This document shows positions 1 through 9,303 of a DNA stretch of 64,000 bases, piece after piece. Both the position numbers and the translations under genes were made by a program. How positions within the stretch are numbered: position 1 is the stretch's first letter; the number at the start of each line of letters is the position of its first letter. The notes below the pieces were generated by a model that was given only the letters and a program-made list of their open reading frames with translations, searched no databases and was not told the origin of the DNA. The stretch is from Hyphomicrobiales bacterium (lineage in GTDB: Bacteria > Pseudomonadota > Alphaproteobacteria > Rhizobiales > Rhizobiaceae). The DNA lies in assembly GCA_026400435.1 (NCBI GenBank), contig JAPLOZ010000085.1:1-64000 (forward strand). Reading direction: 5' to 3'.

Positions 1-2
1 GC

Positions 3-962
3 CACACGATGGTGCATGAGCAGATGTCGCGCTTCTTCACCGGGTACCGGCGCGACGCGCATCCGATGGCAGTCATGTGCGGCGTGGTCGGCGCGCAGTC
101 GGCCTTCTCTCACGACTCGACCGACATCTCCGACACGCACCAGCGCATGGTGGCGTCGATCCGGCTGATCGCCAAGATGCCGACGATCGCTGCGATGGCC
201 TACAAGTACCATATCGGCCAGCCCTTCGTTTACCCGAAGAACGACCTCAATTTCGCGGCCAATTTCCTGCATATGTGCTTCGCGGTGCCATGCGAGGAAT
301 ACAAGGTCAACCCGGTTCTGGCGCGCGCGATGGAGCGCATCTTCATCCTGCATGCCGACCACGAGCAGAACGCATCAACCTCGACGGTGCGCCTGGCCGG
401 TTCGTCGGGCGCCAACCCGTTTGCCTGCATTGCCGCCGGCATCGCCTGCCTCTGGGGCCCGGCGCATGGCGGCGCGAACGAGGCCGCATTGAACATGCTG
501 GGCGAAATCGGCACCGTCGACCACATTCCGGAGTTCATCGCCCGCGCCAAGGACAAGAACGATCCGTTCCGCCTGATGGGCTTCGGCCACCGCGTCTACA
601 AGAACTACGATCCACGCGCCAAGATCATGCAGAAGACCGCGCATGAGGTTCTGGGCGAACTCGGAATCAAGGACGACCCGCTGCTCGACATCGCCGTCGA
701 ACTGGAAAAGATCGCGCTGACCGACGCGTATTTCATCGAGAAGAAGCTCTACCCCAACGTCGACTTTTATTCGGGCATCACCCTCAAGGCGCTCGGCTTC
801 CCCACCACCATGTTCACGGTTCTGTTCGCGGTGGCGCGCACTGTCGGCTGGATCGCGCAGTGGAAGGAAATGATCGAGGACCCGGGCCAGCGCATCGGCC
901 GCCCACGCCAGCTCTACGTCGGCGAGGCGGAGCGCGATTACGTACCGATCGCCAAGCGGTGA
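3..962 (+). CDS. gltA: Citrate synthase, C-terminal three quarters (5' end outside window)
   Basis: Citrate synthase condenses oxaloacetate and acetyl-CoA at the entry to the TCA cycle in the cytoplasm. The reading frame is already open at the left edge, and 319 residues are visible. The family is normally about 430 residues, so roughly 110 N-terminal residues lie outside. The three catalytic blocks are present: His in [12 protein letters not shown], His in [14 protein letters not shown] and Asp in NVDFYSGI. The protein ends in a typical type II bacterial C-terminus (REL-type [11 protein letters not shown]). It converges on lpxB with a 49-bp gap, the usual end of the lpx cluster in Rhizobiales. 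Identity is certain; only the start is unknown. Confidence 0.97.
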   Translation, partial: HTMVHEQMSRFFTGYRRDAHPMAVMCGVVGAQSAFSHDSTDISDTHQRMVASIRLIAKMPTIAAMAYKYHIGQPFVYPKNDLNFAANFLHMCFAVPCEEYKVNPVLARAMERIFILHADHEQNASTSTVRLAGSSGANPFACIAAGIACLWGPAHGGANEAALNMLGEIGTVDHIPEFIARAKDKNDPFRLMGFGHRVYKNYDPRAKIMQKTAHEVLGELGIKDDPLLDIAVELEKIALTDAYFIEKKLYPNVDFYSGITLKALGFPTTMFTVLFAVARTVGWIAQWKEMIEDPGQRIGRPRQLYVGEAERDYVPIAKR

Positions 963-1011
963 GGCGATAGGCAACAGCCAGCCGGCATTGGCGGCGAAAC
1001 GGCCAACCTGC

Positions 1012-2184
1012 CTAAGGCCGGCGGCTGATTTCCTTTAAGATGATTTCCGCCGAAATGTCTCCCGAGGGCCGCTGCGTCGCCATGCGGCGTGAAACCTCGG
1101 CGAAACCGGCCTTCTGCCAAGCCCGCAACGCCGTATCGCCGAACAACTGCTCCAAGGTTCGTGCAAGGTTCTGCGGCCGCACGAACTCGTTGTAGAATTC
1201 CGGCGCAACGGGGCTATCGGCGATCAGGTTCGGGAGCAACGCGGACCAGATCGTGATGTAGCGTTGGGCGGCACGCGCGAAGGTGTCGAGCTTGTAGCAC
1301 GAGACCAGCGGCACGCCTGCGAGCGCCAGCTCAAGCGATACGGTACCCGATGCGATCAATGCCGCATCCGCTTCTGCGAATGCGCGCCATTTGGCATCGG
1401 CATCGGACACGATCTCCGGCTTTTGCGGCCAGTCCGCGACGGACGCCGACACAAGATCCGCAACGTGCGGAACCGTCGGCAAGACGAGGCGCAGATTGTG
1501 GCCGCGCTGGGCAAGGATCGAGGCGGTTTCGCCAAACGGCTGGATGAGCCGGCTAACTTCCCCGCGACGCGAACCGGGAAGCAGCAGCAGTGTTTTCCTG
1601 CGCCGGGGCGACGCATCGCGCACATGCGCCTGTGCGGCGCCTGCCTGCAGCACGCCCGGGTCCCTGGTCAAGCGATGACCGACAAAGGTTCCAGGCGGGC
1701 CATCGAGCCTCAAAAGCTCGGCAGGTTCGAAAGGGAGAATGCACAGGATGTGATCGACATGGGGCTTCATCGCGCGCGCCCTGCCCGGCCGCCACGCCCA
1801 GACGCTGGGACAGATGTAGTGGATGATCGGAATCGATGGGTTCGCGGCGCGCACCTTCTTGGCAACGCGCAGCGTGAAGTCAGGGCTGTCGATGGTGAGA
1901 AGGCAGTCCGGTTTCGCCGCCAGGATTGCGCGGGTGGTCTCGCCGAAGCGCTTGTAGAGCCGCGGAAGGTCGCGCAGCACGGCCGAAACTCCCATCAGCG
2001 CAATCTCGCCCGAATCGAACAGTGGCTTCAGCCCCTGCGCCTGGAGATGCCTGCCGCCGATGCCGACAAGTTGCACGTCGCGTCCCGCTTGAGCCCTGAG
2101 GGCTGCCACGACATCCGCGCCAAGCAGGTCGCCCGACTCCTCCCCGGCGACGACGCCGATGATCAAGGGGCGCACGGCGCTCAT
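1012..2184 (-). CDS. lpxB: Lipid-A-disaccharide synthase
   Basis: LpxB (GT19 family) joins 2,3-diacylglucosamine 1-phosphate to UDP-2,3-diacylglucosamine to give the lipid A disaccharide at the inner face of the inner membrane. The product is 390 residues from the ATG at 2184, a normal length. The N-terminal GEESGD motif and the C-terminal donor-site region (ASGTVSLELALAGVPLVSCY) are both visible. The open frame runs upstream to 2382, but those residues are arginine-rich and overlap lpxI, so they are rejected. The start overlaps the end of lpxI by 4 bp, so the two are translationally coupled. It is the last gene of the lpxD-fabZ-lpxA-lpxI-lpxB run. Confidence 0.95.
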   Translation of the reverse strand: MSAVRPLIIGVVAGEESGDLLGADVVAALRAQAGRDVQLVGIGGRHLQAQGLKPLFDSGEIALMGVSAVLRDLPRLYKRFGETTRAILAAKPDCLLTIDSPDFTLRVAKKVRAANPSIPIIHYICPSVWAWRPGRARAMKPHVDHILCILPFEPAELLRLDGPPGTFVGHRLTRDPGVLQAGAAQAHVRDASPRRRKTLLLLPGSRRGEVSRLIQPFGETASILAQRGHNLRLVLPTVPHVADLVSASVADWPQKPEIVSDADAKWRAFAEADAALIASGTVSLELALAGVPLVSCYKLDTFARAAQRYITIWSALLPNLIADSPVAPEFYNEFVRPQNLARTLEQLFGDTALRAWQKAGFAEVSRRMATQRPSGDISAEIILKEISRRP

Positions 2185-3065
2185 GGCCTTTCTGCCGGCG
2201 ACAGGCCCATCACAAACAGGCCAAGCCGGTCGGCCTCCGCCACCACCTTGGCAGCGTCGAGAACCAGCGAGCGACCTGCCTCCACGCCGATGCCGGCGAG
2301 GCCGGCGGCGTGCGCCGACGTTACGGTATCGGGGCCGATTGTCGGCAGGTCCATGCGCAATTCCTGTCCCGGCTTGGCGCATTTGACAAGCACGCCGCGC
2401 GCCTTGCCTGCCAGCCGGCCGTGGGAGCGCAGACCGGCGACACGCGACAGCAGCCCGTCTGTTCCCTCGATGCCCTCAAGCGCAATCGCCCTGCCGCCGA
2501 TGGCTACAGCGGCCTGGCCGATATCGAGAGCACCGATTGCGCGGGCCGCTGCGAGCGCTGCTTCAACGTCGCGCCAATCCGATTTCTGTGGCGCGGTCGC
2601 CGTGATGACCCCCTCGGACGCCAGGAGATCGGGGGCGACCCGGTGGGCTCCGACCACCTGGACGCCATATGTTTCGAGGCCGGCGGCGAGCGCCCGCAGG
2701 ACGGCGTCGTCGCCCTTTCCGAGTGCAGCGACGATGCGGGGCAGAAACCGCAGAAGCGCAAGGCTCGGCCGCAGCGCTGCAATACGTGGCCGGCGGCCGA
2801 TCCCGCCGGCAAACACCGCATGGGTGATCCGATTGTGCTTGAGAAGCGTGCCGAGATCCGGGAACTGTTCGATGGCGAGGACCTTGTGATCGTACGATGC
2901 AAGGGTCGCATCGGCCTCGCCCTCCACCATTACGACAAAGGGCCGATTGCCTTGCGTCGCAAGGCTGCGGCAGAGGTCGACGGGCAGCATCCCGCTGCCC
3001 GCGACGATAGCCATCCTGTCGCTGGATCGAAGCGCAATCGGTCCGACCGGTTCAGTCGTCGTCAT
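2181..3065 (-). CDS. lpxI: UDP-2,3-diacylglucosamine pyrophosphatase LpxI
   Basis: LpxI hydrolyses UDP-2,3-diacylglucosamine to 2,3-diacylglucosamine 1-phosphate, the step before LpxB. It is the alphaproteobacterial replacement for LpxH and belongs to the DUF1009 family. The product has 294 residues. It carries the N-terminal MAIVAGSGMLPVDLCR block and the C-terminal block with KCAKPGQELRMDLPTIGP, both hallmarks of the family. The ATG at 3065 (MTTTEPVGP) overlaps the lpxA end by 14 bp; a later ATG at RMAIVAGSG is possible but would shorten the usual N-terminus. It sits between lpxA and lpxB, as in Caulobacter and rhizobia. Confidence 0.93.
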   Translation of the reverse strand: MTTTEPVGPIALRSSDRMAIVAGSGMLPVDLCRSLATQGNRPFVVMVEGEADATLASYDHKVLAIEQFPDLGTLLKHNRITHAVFAGGIGRRPRIAALRPSLALLRFLPRIVAALGKGDDAVLRALAAGLETYGVQVVGAHRVAPDLLASEGVITATAPQKSDWRDVEAALAAARAIGALDIGQAAVAIGGRAIALEGIEGTDGLLSRVAGLRSHGRLAGKARGVLVKCAKPGQELRMDLPTIGPDTVTSAHAAGLAGIGVEAGRSLVLDAAKVVAEADRLGLFVMGLSPAERP

Positions 3066-3894
3066 CGTCGCTGCCGGCGGCGTCACGCAGCGGCGGCACG
3101 GTGAAGTGGCGCTTGCCACGTGCCTGCATGAAATCGAGCACATCGCGAACGATGGGAGAGTCAGCGAACTGCAGCTCCACTTCCGGAAGGTTGTCGGCCA
3201 CTGCACGCGCCGGGTCGAAGATCATCCGGTAGGCGCGACGCAGCGCGAATATCTCCGGCCTCGCAACGCCCGAACGCCTCATGCCTATGACGTTCAACCC
3301 GCGCAGGCGCGCGCGGTTGCCCATGACCATGCCGTACGGGATGATGTCACCGTCGATGATGGCCGCGCCGCCGGCAAATGCGTGATGGCCAATGCGGGTC
3401 ATCTGGTGCACGGCGACAAGGCCGCCGAGCGTCACGAAATCGCCGACCTCGACGTGGCCGCCCAACGTGGCGACATTGGCCATGGTGACATTGCGGCCGA
3501 CGATGCAGTCGTGGGCGATGTGCGCGTACGCAAGGAAATTGCCATTTTCACCAACCGTCGTCTCGGCACGGCTGGAATCGCTGCCACGGTGCATCGTAAC
3601 GCCTTCGCGGATCGTGCAGTTGCGTCCGATCACGAGCGTCGTTGGTCCGCCCTTGTGTTTGGTATTCTGCGGCGGCGCGCCTAGCACGGCCATCGAAGAC
3701 ACCTTGCAGCCCTCGCCGACGGTCACTCCGCGATGCACCACGACGTGGCTGACAAGCTCGACCCTGTCGCCGACAACCGAGCCCGCCTCTACATGGCAGA
3801 ACGGCCCGACGACGACGCCCACGCCAAGTTGGGCGCCAGGCTCGACCACGGCCATCGGATGGATCGACGTCGCTGATTGCACGGTCAGGTCCAT
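3052..3894 (-). CDS. lpxA: UDP-N-acetylglucosamine acyltransferase
   Basis: LpxA transfers a 3-hydroxyacyl chain from ACP to UDP-GlcNAc, the first lipid A step. The 280-residue product begins with a left-handed beta-helix built from hexapeptide repeats (for example IHPMAVVEPGAQLG). It has the catalytic His region AYAHIAHDCIVG, and a C-terminal helical domain with GLNVIGMRRSGV. The length fits the rhizobial form, which is slightly longer than the 262-residue E. coli protein. The last residues (GSDDDDD) form an acidic tail that overlaps the lpxI start. Its ATG overlaps the fabZ stop codon (TGATG), implying coupled translation. Confidence 0.96.
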   Translation of the reverse strand: MDLTVQSATSIHPMAVVEPGAQLGVGVVVGPFCHVEAGSVVGDRVELVSHVVVHRGVTVGEGCKVSSMAVLGAPPQNTKHKGGPTTLVIGRNCTIREGVTMHRGSDSSRAETTVGENGNFLAYAHIAHDCIVGRNVTMANVATLGGHVEVGDFVTLGGLVAVHQMTRIGHHAFAGGAAIIDGDIIPYGMVMGNRARLRGLNVIGMRRSGVARPEIFALRRAYRMIFDPARAVADNLPEVELQFADSPIVRDVLDFMQARGKRHFTVPPLRDAAGSDDDDD

Positions 3895-4355
3895 CAGGCT
3901 TCGAGAGCAGGGGCGAGCATCGCCGCGATTTCAGCCTCGGCGACCATGCCGCCTTCAACAAACGCCTCGCAGGCGAAGCGCACGATGTTGCCGCGCTTCT
4001 TGATCTTCCTGACCTTGATTTCGACCCTGTCGCCAGGGACCACGGGTTTGCGGAACTTCGCCCCGTCGATAGTCAGGAAATAGACCAGCGACGGCCTATC
4101 GAAAGCCGCCGCTCGAAGCGAGATCGCGCCTGCCGTCTGCGCCATCGCCTCAATTATCAGAACGCCCGGCATGACAGGCTGGCCCGGGAAATGGCCCTGG
4201 AAATGCGGTTCGTTGTAAGTGACATTCTTGATGCCTGTCGCCGAATTGTCCGAGTCTATGTCGACAATCCGGTCGATCATCAGCAACGGATAGCGATGCG
4301 GCAGAAGCTTGAGCAGGCCAAGAATGTCGACCGCTTCCAGAGCATTCTCAGCCAT
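3894..4355 (-). CDS. fabZ: 3-hydroxyacyl-ACP dehydratase FabZ
   Basis: FabZ removes water from 3-hydroxyacyl-ACP in fatty acid elongation and so competes with LpxA and LpxD for the same substrate; co-transcription with both makes functional sense. The product is 153 residues, the normal length for this family. The hot-dog fold signature is clear: [14 protein letters not shown] near the N-terminus, then catalytic His and Glu in the block [16 protein letters not shown] followed by [10 protein letters not shown]. The start codon overlaps the end of lpxD by 8 bp and the stop overlaps the lpxA start. No unusual residues are seen. Confidence 0.96.
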   Translation of the reverse strand: MAENALEAVDILGLLKLLPHRYPLLMIDRIVDIDSDNSATGIKNVTYNEPHFQGHFPGQPVMPGVLIIEAMAQTAGAISLRAAAFDRPSLVYFLTIDGAKFRKPVVPGDRVEIKVRKIKKRGNIVRFACEAFVEGGMVAEAEIAAMLAPALEA

Positions 4356-5406
4356 TTCCTCTTCCCCGCTTCGATCTTTCCGCTGTCAGCTTTCGCAACG
4401 TCGCAATAGCCCGCAGCGTCGTCTGCATCGGTTCGGCCGGATAGCCGCCCCACACCTCGCCAGGCGGAACGTTGTTCATGAAACCGCTGCCTGCGGCAAG
4501 GTGGGCGCCGGCGCCGATAGTTAGATGATCGGCTATTCCAACCCCCCCGCCCATGACAACATTGTCCCCGACAGTCACCGAACCCGATATGCCGGCAAGT
4601 CCCGCAATCAGGCAGTTTCGCCCAATTCGGACGTTGTGCGCGATCTGGACGAGATTGTCGATCTTGCTGTTTTCCCCAATCACGGTGTCGGCAAGCGCGC
4701 CACGGTCGACCGAGGTGTTGGCGCCGATTTCGACATTGTCCTGGATCACCACCCTGCCGATCTGGGGCACACGCTCAGGACCGGATGCGCCGGTGGCAAA
4801 CCCAAATCCGTCCTGCCCGATGCGCGCTCCAGGGTGGATGATGACGCGGTTGCCAATGAGGGTGTACTGCAGACTGGCTGATGGCCCGATGTAGCAGTCG
4901 CGGCCGATCTGGCATGATCGGCCGACGACGGCGTTTGGCGCGACGATGGTGCCGGAGCCGATCGCCACGTCCGGTCCGATGACCGCGCCAGGCTCGACGA
5001 TCACCCCGGCTTCGAGCCGGGCCGTCGGGTCAATATGGGCGCGGGCGGAAATGCCGGTTTCGCCGGTCATCGCAACCGGCGACGCCGCCGCCGGGAAAAG
5101 CAACCGCCCGATCAGCGCAAAAGCGGTCTGCGGCCGCTTCGAAACAAGCACCGCGATGCCGGGCCTCGCCATTGCCGCGATATCGGGGGTGCAGAGAAGC
5201 GCAGCGGCGTTGATCTGCGCGGCGAGGTGCGCATTCCGCGCGCCGTCGAGGTAGACCAGCGCTCCGTCGCCGCCCTGGGCGGCCGATGCAATACCAGTAA
5301 TGACTATGTCAGCTTGACCCGGATCGGCGAGTTCGGCGCCGACCAGATTCGCTACCTCCAGCGCCGAAAACCGGCGGGTCGCAACGAAAAAGACCGGATC
5401 CGTCAT
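4348..5406 (-). CDS. lpxD: UDP-3-O-acylglucosamine N-acyltransferase
   Basis: LpxD adds the second 3-hydroxyacyl chain, on nitrogen, to UDP-3-O-acylglucosamine. The product is 352 residues. An N-terminal uridine-binding domain of about 100 residues is followed by a long hexapeptide-repeat beta-helix; the catalytic His is in [16 protein letters not shown]-terminal helix follows [18 protein letters not shown]. The gene lies 69 bp downstream of bamA on the same strand and overlaps fabZ by 8 bp, the conserved arrangement in alphaproteobacteria. Confidence 0.96.
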   Translation of the reverse strand: MTDPVFFVATRRFSALEVANLVGAELADPGQADIVITGIASAAQGGDGALVYLDGARNAHLAAQINAAALLCTPDIAAMARPGIAVLVSKRPQTAFALIGRLLFPAAASPVAMTGETGISARAHIDPTARLEAGVIVEPGAVIGPDVAIGSGTIVAPNAVVGRSCQIGRDCYIGPSASLQYTLIGNRVIIHPGARIGQDGFGFATGASGPERVPQIGRVVIQDNVEIGANTSVDRGALADTVIGENSKIDNLVQIAHNVRIGRNCLIAGLAGISGSVTVGDNVVMGGGVGIADHLTIGAGAHLAAGSGFMNNVPPGEVWGGYPAEPMQTTLRAIATLRKLTAERSKRGRGNG

Positions 5407-5475
5407 GATATAGCTAAATCCAGATCGGGCGGCACTTCCCGGTCGAAGCGACCGGGAAAATCCGACCCGCCGCGA

Positions 5476-7854
5476 TCAGAAGCGGGTGGAGACGCCGAAG
5501 TTGAACTCCTGCACCTCGTCCTGATCTTGCTTCAGGATCGGGAATGCGTAGTCGACGCGAAGCGGACCGAAGGGCGACGCCCAGATCAAACCTACGCCCA
5601 CCGATGCGCGCCAATCCATGCCGGTACCCTGGATGTCTGTCCCGGCCACGTTGACAGAGTTGCCGTAGAGCGTCGCTGCATCCGCAAACACCGCACCACG
5701 CAGGCCGATGCTTTCCGGCAGGACCGGGACGGGGAACTGTGCCTCGGCAGACGCATTGAAATAGGTCGTGCCGCCGACGTGATCGTTGCTCGCCGTAGGC
5801 GATGCGTCGTACGGGCCGATGCCGCCATAGGCGAAGCCGCGGATCATACGATCGTTGCTCTGGAACTGATCGAAGATGCGCAGACCGTCGCTGCCAAAGC
5901 CAGACACATGCCCGGCCCCACCGCTCAGGATACCGACAACGTCCAGTTCCTCGGACAAGGTTTGATAATAGCTCGTACGCGCCGTCATTTTGACGAACTG
6001 CGCGTCGCCGCCAAGGCCCGCGACTTCGAGCAGCGCGTTGGCATAAATGCCGGCATGCGGGCTCTTCATGTCATCGATCGTGGTGTAGGTGAGACCACCG
6101 GAAACCGACGACTTTATCCACGGGCTGGTCTCGACACCCTGGATGATCGCATTCGAAATATTACACGGGTTGTTGTAGGGAACAAGCGTCGTGGCTTCGC
6201 ACCCATCGTTATACGAATATTCTTCCCGTGACAGATTGTAGGCAACCTGCGTCGTGAGGTTTTCGGTGATTGGCAACCCGAAGCGGATGCTGCCGCCGGC
6301 GGTGGTGCTATCGTAGTCGTCGTAGTTGCGCGTCCGGTAATAGATGTCGAAACCCGCAGCGATGCGCCTGCCCAGGAAATAGGGCTCCGTGAACGACAAC
6401 TGGTAAGTCTTTGAGTCCTGGCCGCCGCCGGCCGAAAACTTGATGAACTGCCCGCGACCGAGGAAGTTCTTCTCGGTAATCGCGCCTTCGATCTGCGGCC
6501 CCGGAGACTCTCCACCAGTGGAATAACCCGCGCCGACTGAGAATTCGCCGGTCGACTTTTCAGTCACGTCAACCACGAGGATGACCTGGTCAGCCTCGGA
6601 ACCGGGCGCGGTGGAAACCTCGACCGTTTCGAAGAAGCCGAGCGCCTCGAGCCTGCGCTTGGCGCGCTGGATAAGCACCTGGTTGAAGGCGTCGCCTTCG
6701 CTGACTTCGAACTCGCGGCGGATGACGTAGTCACGCGTGCGCGTATTGTTTCGGATCTCGATGCGCTCGACATAGGTCTTGGCGCCCTGGTCGATGGCAT
6801 AGACCACCGAGATCGTGTGGTTTTCGAAATTGCGGTCGCCACGCGGAGTCACCTGGGCAAACGCGTATCCAATGCCGGCAAGATGTTCGGTGAGCGCAAT
6901 GATCGAGTCTTCGATGTTCTTGGCGCTGTAAACATCGCCCGAATGTGTCTCGACAAGCGGCATCAGTGACTCGCCAGGGACGTCGGCCAGCGTGCTGTCG
7001 ACACTGATGTCGCTGAAGTTGTAACGCTCGCCTTCCTCGACGGTGATTGTGACGGTGTACTCGTTGGTAGCGTCGTCGAGCTCTCCGAACGCCGAAACCA
7101 CCTGGAAGTCGGCGTAGCCATGGTTGAAATAGAAGCGGCGAAGCTGTTCCTCGTCCGCCTTCAGGCGGTCCTCGTCATAAACGTCGTCACGCATGACGAA
7201 CGACAGGATCGACGAACGTTTCGTCGCGATGACGTCGGAGAGACGGCGTGCGCTGTAGGCCTGATTCCCGACGAAGTTTACCGCCTTGATCTTGGTGCGG
7301 CCGCCCTCGTTGATCTCGAACACGACGTTCACGCGGTTGTCGCCGAGATCAATGGTGCGGGACGTAACGGTCGCGTCGTCGCGCCCGATGCGCGAGTAGG
7401 CCTGACGAATCGCCTCGGCATCCTGCTCCATCTGGTCAGGCGAGAACGTGCCGCGCGGCTTGAGCTGCGCGGTGCTGGTCAGCTGGACGTCCTTGATCTT
7501 CTTGTTGCCCTGGAACAGCACCTGGTTGACGACCTGGTACTCGGACACCTGCACGACAAGCGTGCCGCCTACCTGGTTGACGCTCACGTCGGAGAACAAT
7601 CCGGTGCCGAAAAGGCGCTTCACCGATTCGTCGATGTCAGCCGTCGAGAAGGTCTTGCCCGGCTTGATGGTGACGTAGTCGCGAATGGTCTGGGCGTCGA
7701 CACGCTGGTTGCCGCGGACATCCACCGACGACACGACCGCCGCCTGAGCCATCGACACAGACGCCAACTGCAACGCAACTGCGCCTGGCACCGCCAAGGC
7801 CGCAGACAACGCCACCGCATACACGGCGCCTAGAAACCTGGATGCTGCCTTCAT
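5476..7854 (-). CDS. bamA: Outer membrane protein assembly factor BamA
   Basis: BamA is the central beta-barrel of the machine that folds proteins into the outer membrane. The product has 792 residues. A signal peptide of about 37 residues ends at a SMAQAAVVS-like site. Five POTRA domains follow (roughly residues 40-440; GNQRVDAQTIRDYV opens POTRA1), then a C-terminal 16-stranded barrel. The barrel includes the GFAYGGIGP block (the conserved surface-loop RGF motif region) and ends in the terminal beta-signal with a final Phe (FNFGVSTRF). It lies 220 bp downstream of rseP with its own candidate promoter (7926-7953). The SD is weak: AAAGG lies 12 nt before the ATG. Confidence 0.96.
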   Translation of the reverse strand: MKAASRFLGAVYAVALSAALAVPGAVALQLASVSMAQAAVVSSVDVRGNQRVDAQTIRDYVTIKPGKTFSTADIDESVKRLFGTGLFSDVSVNQVGGTLVVQVSEYQVVNQVLFQGNKKIKDVQLTSTAQLKPRGTFSPDQMEQDAEAIRQAYSRIGRDDATVTSRTIDLGDNRVNVVFEINEGGRTKIKAVNFVGNQAYSARRLSDVIATKRSSILSFVMRDDVYDEDRLKADEEQLRRFYFNHGYADFQVVSAFGELDDATNEYTVTITVEEGERYNFSDISVDSTLADVPGESLMPLVETHSGDVYSAKNIEDSIIALTEHLAGIGYAFAQVTPRGDRNFENHTISVVYAIDQGAKTYVERIEIRNNTRTRDYVIRREFEVSEGDAFNQVLIQRAKRRLEALGFFETVEVSTAPGSEADQVILVVDVTEKSTGEFSVGAGYSTGGESPGPQIEGAITEKNFLGRGQFIKFSAGGGQDSKTYQLSFTEPYFLGRRIAAGFDIYYRTRNYDDYDSTTAGGSIRFGLPITENLTTQVAYNLSREEYSYNDGCEATTLVPYNNPCNISNAIIQGVETSPWIKSSVSGGLTYTTIDDMKSPHAGIYANALLEVAGLGGDAQFVKMTARTSYYQTLSEELDVVGILSGGAGHVSGFGSDGLRIFDQFQSNDRMIRGFAYGGIGPYDASPTASNDHVGGTTYFNASAEAQFPVPVLPESIGLRGAVFADAATLYGNSVNVAGTDIQGTGMDWRASVGVGLIWASPFGPLRVDYAFPILKQDQDEVQEFNFGVSTRF

Positions 7855-7925
7855 AAAACTGCTTTACCTTTTCTCGTAGTCCCCACGGCGAGAAAACCGG
7901 ACGTCGCGGTGCATTTCCCGTAACC

Positions 7926-7953
7926 GTAATAGCCGGATTTCCCTCACAAGCAA
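7926..7953 (-). promoter_or_regulatory. Candidate promoter of bamA in the 220-bp rseP-bamA gap
   Basis: On the minus strand a TTGCTT box (7953-7948) and a TATTAC box (7931-7926) are separated by 16 bp and lie about 70 bp before the bamA ATG. They resemble a housekeeping sigma-factor promoter of rhizobial type (CTTGAC / CTATAT). A 7-bp inverted repeat TGGTTAA/TTAACCA lies immediately upstream, at about 7959-7983. A second stem, CCCCGT/ACGGGG near 8018-8037, lies just after the rseP stop and has no U-run. The boxes are seen; promoter function is inferred. Confidence 0.4.
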
Positions 7954-8074
7954 GGCTCCTGGTTAATTTGTGTTTACTTAACCAAGCCGCGTGGCTTTCG
8001 CGTCACGCATATCCCCCGTCATGGTAAACGGGGCCTCAACCTGCCAAAAATCCGCGCCGATTTCGTTCATGATT

Positions 8075-9214
8075 TCAACACCCAAAGAGGTCGTTCCAGA
8101 ATACGAAGGCCATGAAGCCCAACACCAGAAACATGCCGACGCGGTACACCGCTTCCATCGCCCGATCAGACACCGGACGCCCTTTCAGAGCCTCCAGGCC
8201 GTAGAAGACGAGGTGCCCTCCGTCGAGCGGCGGAATTGGCAGCAGGTTGAGTATTCCGATCCCCACGGACAGCATCGCGACAAGCTGTACGAGCCATTCG
8301 AAACCGAGCTTGGCGGCCTGACCGGATATCTTGGCGATCTTGATCGGCCCGCCGAGCTGGCACTTGTCCTCGCGTCCGACGGCGAACCGCTTCAGGAACT
8401 GACCCGTCCCGACGATGATGTGGCCGGTTTCCTCGACCGCCTCGAAGAGTGCGCCCACCGGGCCGAACTTCACAATACGCTGCCGTCCCGATTCCGGTGT
8501 GTTGACGACGCCGATAACCGCCACCTTGACGACATTGCCGAGGGCGTCGGTCTGCTCCATCGACTCTGGGGTGGCCGTCAGCGTCACTTCGCCGCTGCCC
8601 CGCGCAAGCAGGAAAACGATCGGATCGCCGGCGCGGTCCGAAACGATGCGCTGCACATCGGCGAAGGTTTCGACCGGTGCTCCGTCGACGGTAACGAATC
8701 GGTCGCCCGGCTGAAAGCCCGCGGCGGCGGCCGGGCTACCGGGCCGAACGTCAGCGACGACCGGATCGGCGACGAACTTGCCGTAGGTCGCAAACAGCGC
8801 GGTGAACACCGCGATCGTGAGAATGAAATTGAAGGCCGGGCCGGCAAAGACCGTGGCGGCCCGCTTCCAGACCGGCTGCGTGTGGAAAGCCACCCTGTGC
8901 TCATCTGCCGTCAGCGACTGGATTTCGCTGGCATCCGGCGTGCTCGTTGAATTCATGTCGCCGACAAATTTGACATAGCCGCCAAGCGGCACGGCCGACA
9001 GCTTCCAACGCGTGCCGTGTCCATCGGTGAAACCGAGGAGCTCAGGGCCAAAGCCGATGGAAAACGCCTTGACGCCGATGCCGCACCAGCGCCCTACCAA
9101 ATAGTGCCCCATCTCATGGATGAACACGACCACGGTGAGCACGAACAGGAACGGCACGATCGTCCCTATCAGCAGGCTGTCGGAGCCTAGCAAGCTGGAA
9201 ATCGTCGCGATCAA
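8075..9214 (-). CDS. rseP: RIP metalloprotease RseP (site-2 protease)
   Basis: This is an inner membrane zinc protease that cleaves transmembrane segments, such as those of anti-sigma factors and signal-peptide remnants. The product has 379 residues. The zinc motif HEMGH is at residues 33-37 inside the first transmembrane helix. A PDZ domain lies in the middle (PGSPAAAAGFQPGDRFVTVDG). The third zinc ligand region, NLLPIPPLDGGH, lies near the C-terminus, followed by a last transmembrane helix. It lies 89 bp after cdsA. In many alphaproteobacteria dxr separates cdsA and rseP; here it is absent. Confidence 0.95.
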   Translation of the reverse strand: MIATISSLLGSDSLLIGTIVPFLFVLTVVVFIHEMGHYLVGRWCGIGVKAFSIGFGPELLGFTDGHGTRWKLSAVPLGGYVKFVGDMNSTSTPDASEIQSLTADEHRVAFHTQPVWKRAATVFAGPAFNFILTIAVFTALFATYGKFVADPVVADVRPGSPAAAAGFQPGDRFVTVDGAPVETFADVQRIVSDRAGDPIVFLLARGSGEVTLTATPESMEQTDALGNVVKVAVIGVVNTPESGRQRIVKFGPVGALFEAVEETGHIIVGTGQFLKRFAVGREDKCQLGGPIKIAKISGQAAKLGFEWLVQLVAMLSVGIGILNLLPIPPLDGGHLVFYGLEALKGRPVSDRAMEAVYRVGMFLVLGFMAFVFWNDLFGC

Positions 9215-9303
9215 AAGGTCCCCTCAAGCACTATGGCTACCCACCCTGCAGCCAGCGCGCAGTTTCGCCCCAATAGGGGCAAATCCGTGGCGGCGCACAT
9301 GTA

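Noticed and set aside
1264-2889. A 541-codon plus-strand frame opposite lpxB and lpxI
   Set aside because: It has Arg/Pro/Ala-rich shadow composition and spans two real genes and their junction.
7959-7983. TTAA...TTAA upstream of bamA considered as a CtrA site
   Set aside because: The two TTAA half-sites are 11 bp apart, whereas the CtrA consensus needs 7 bp. It is reported only as an inverted repeat.
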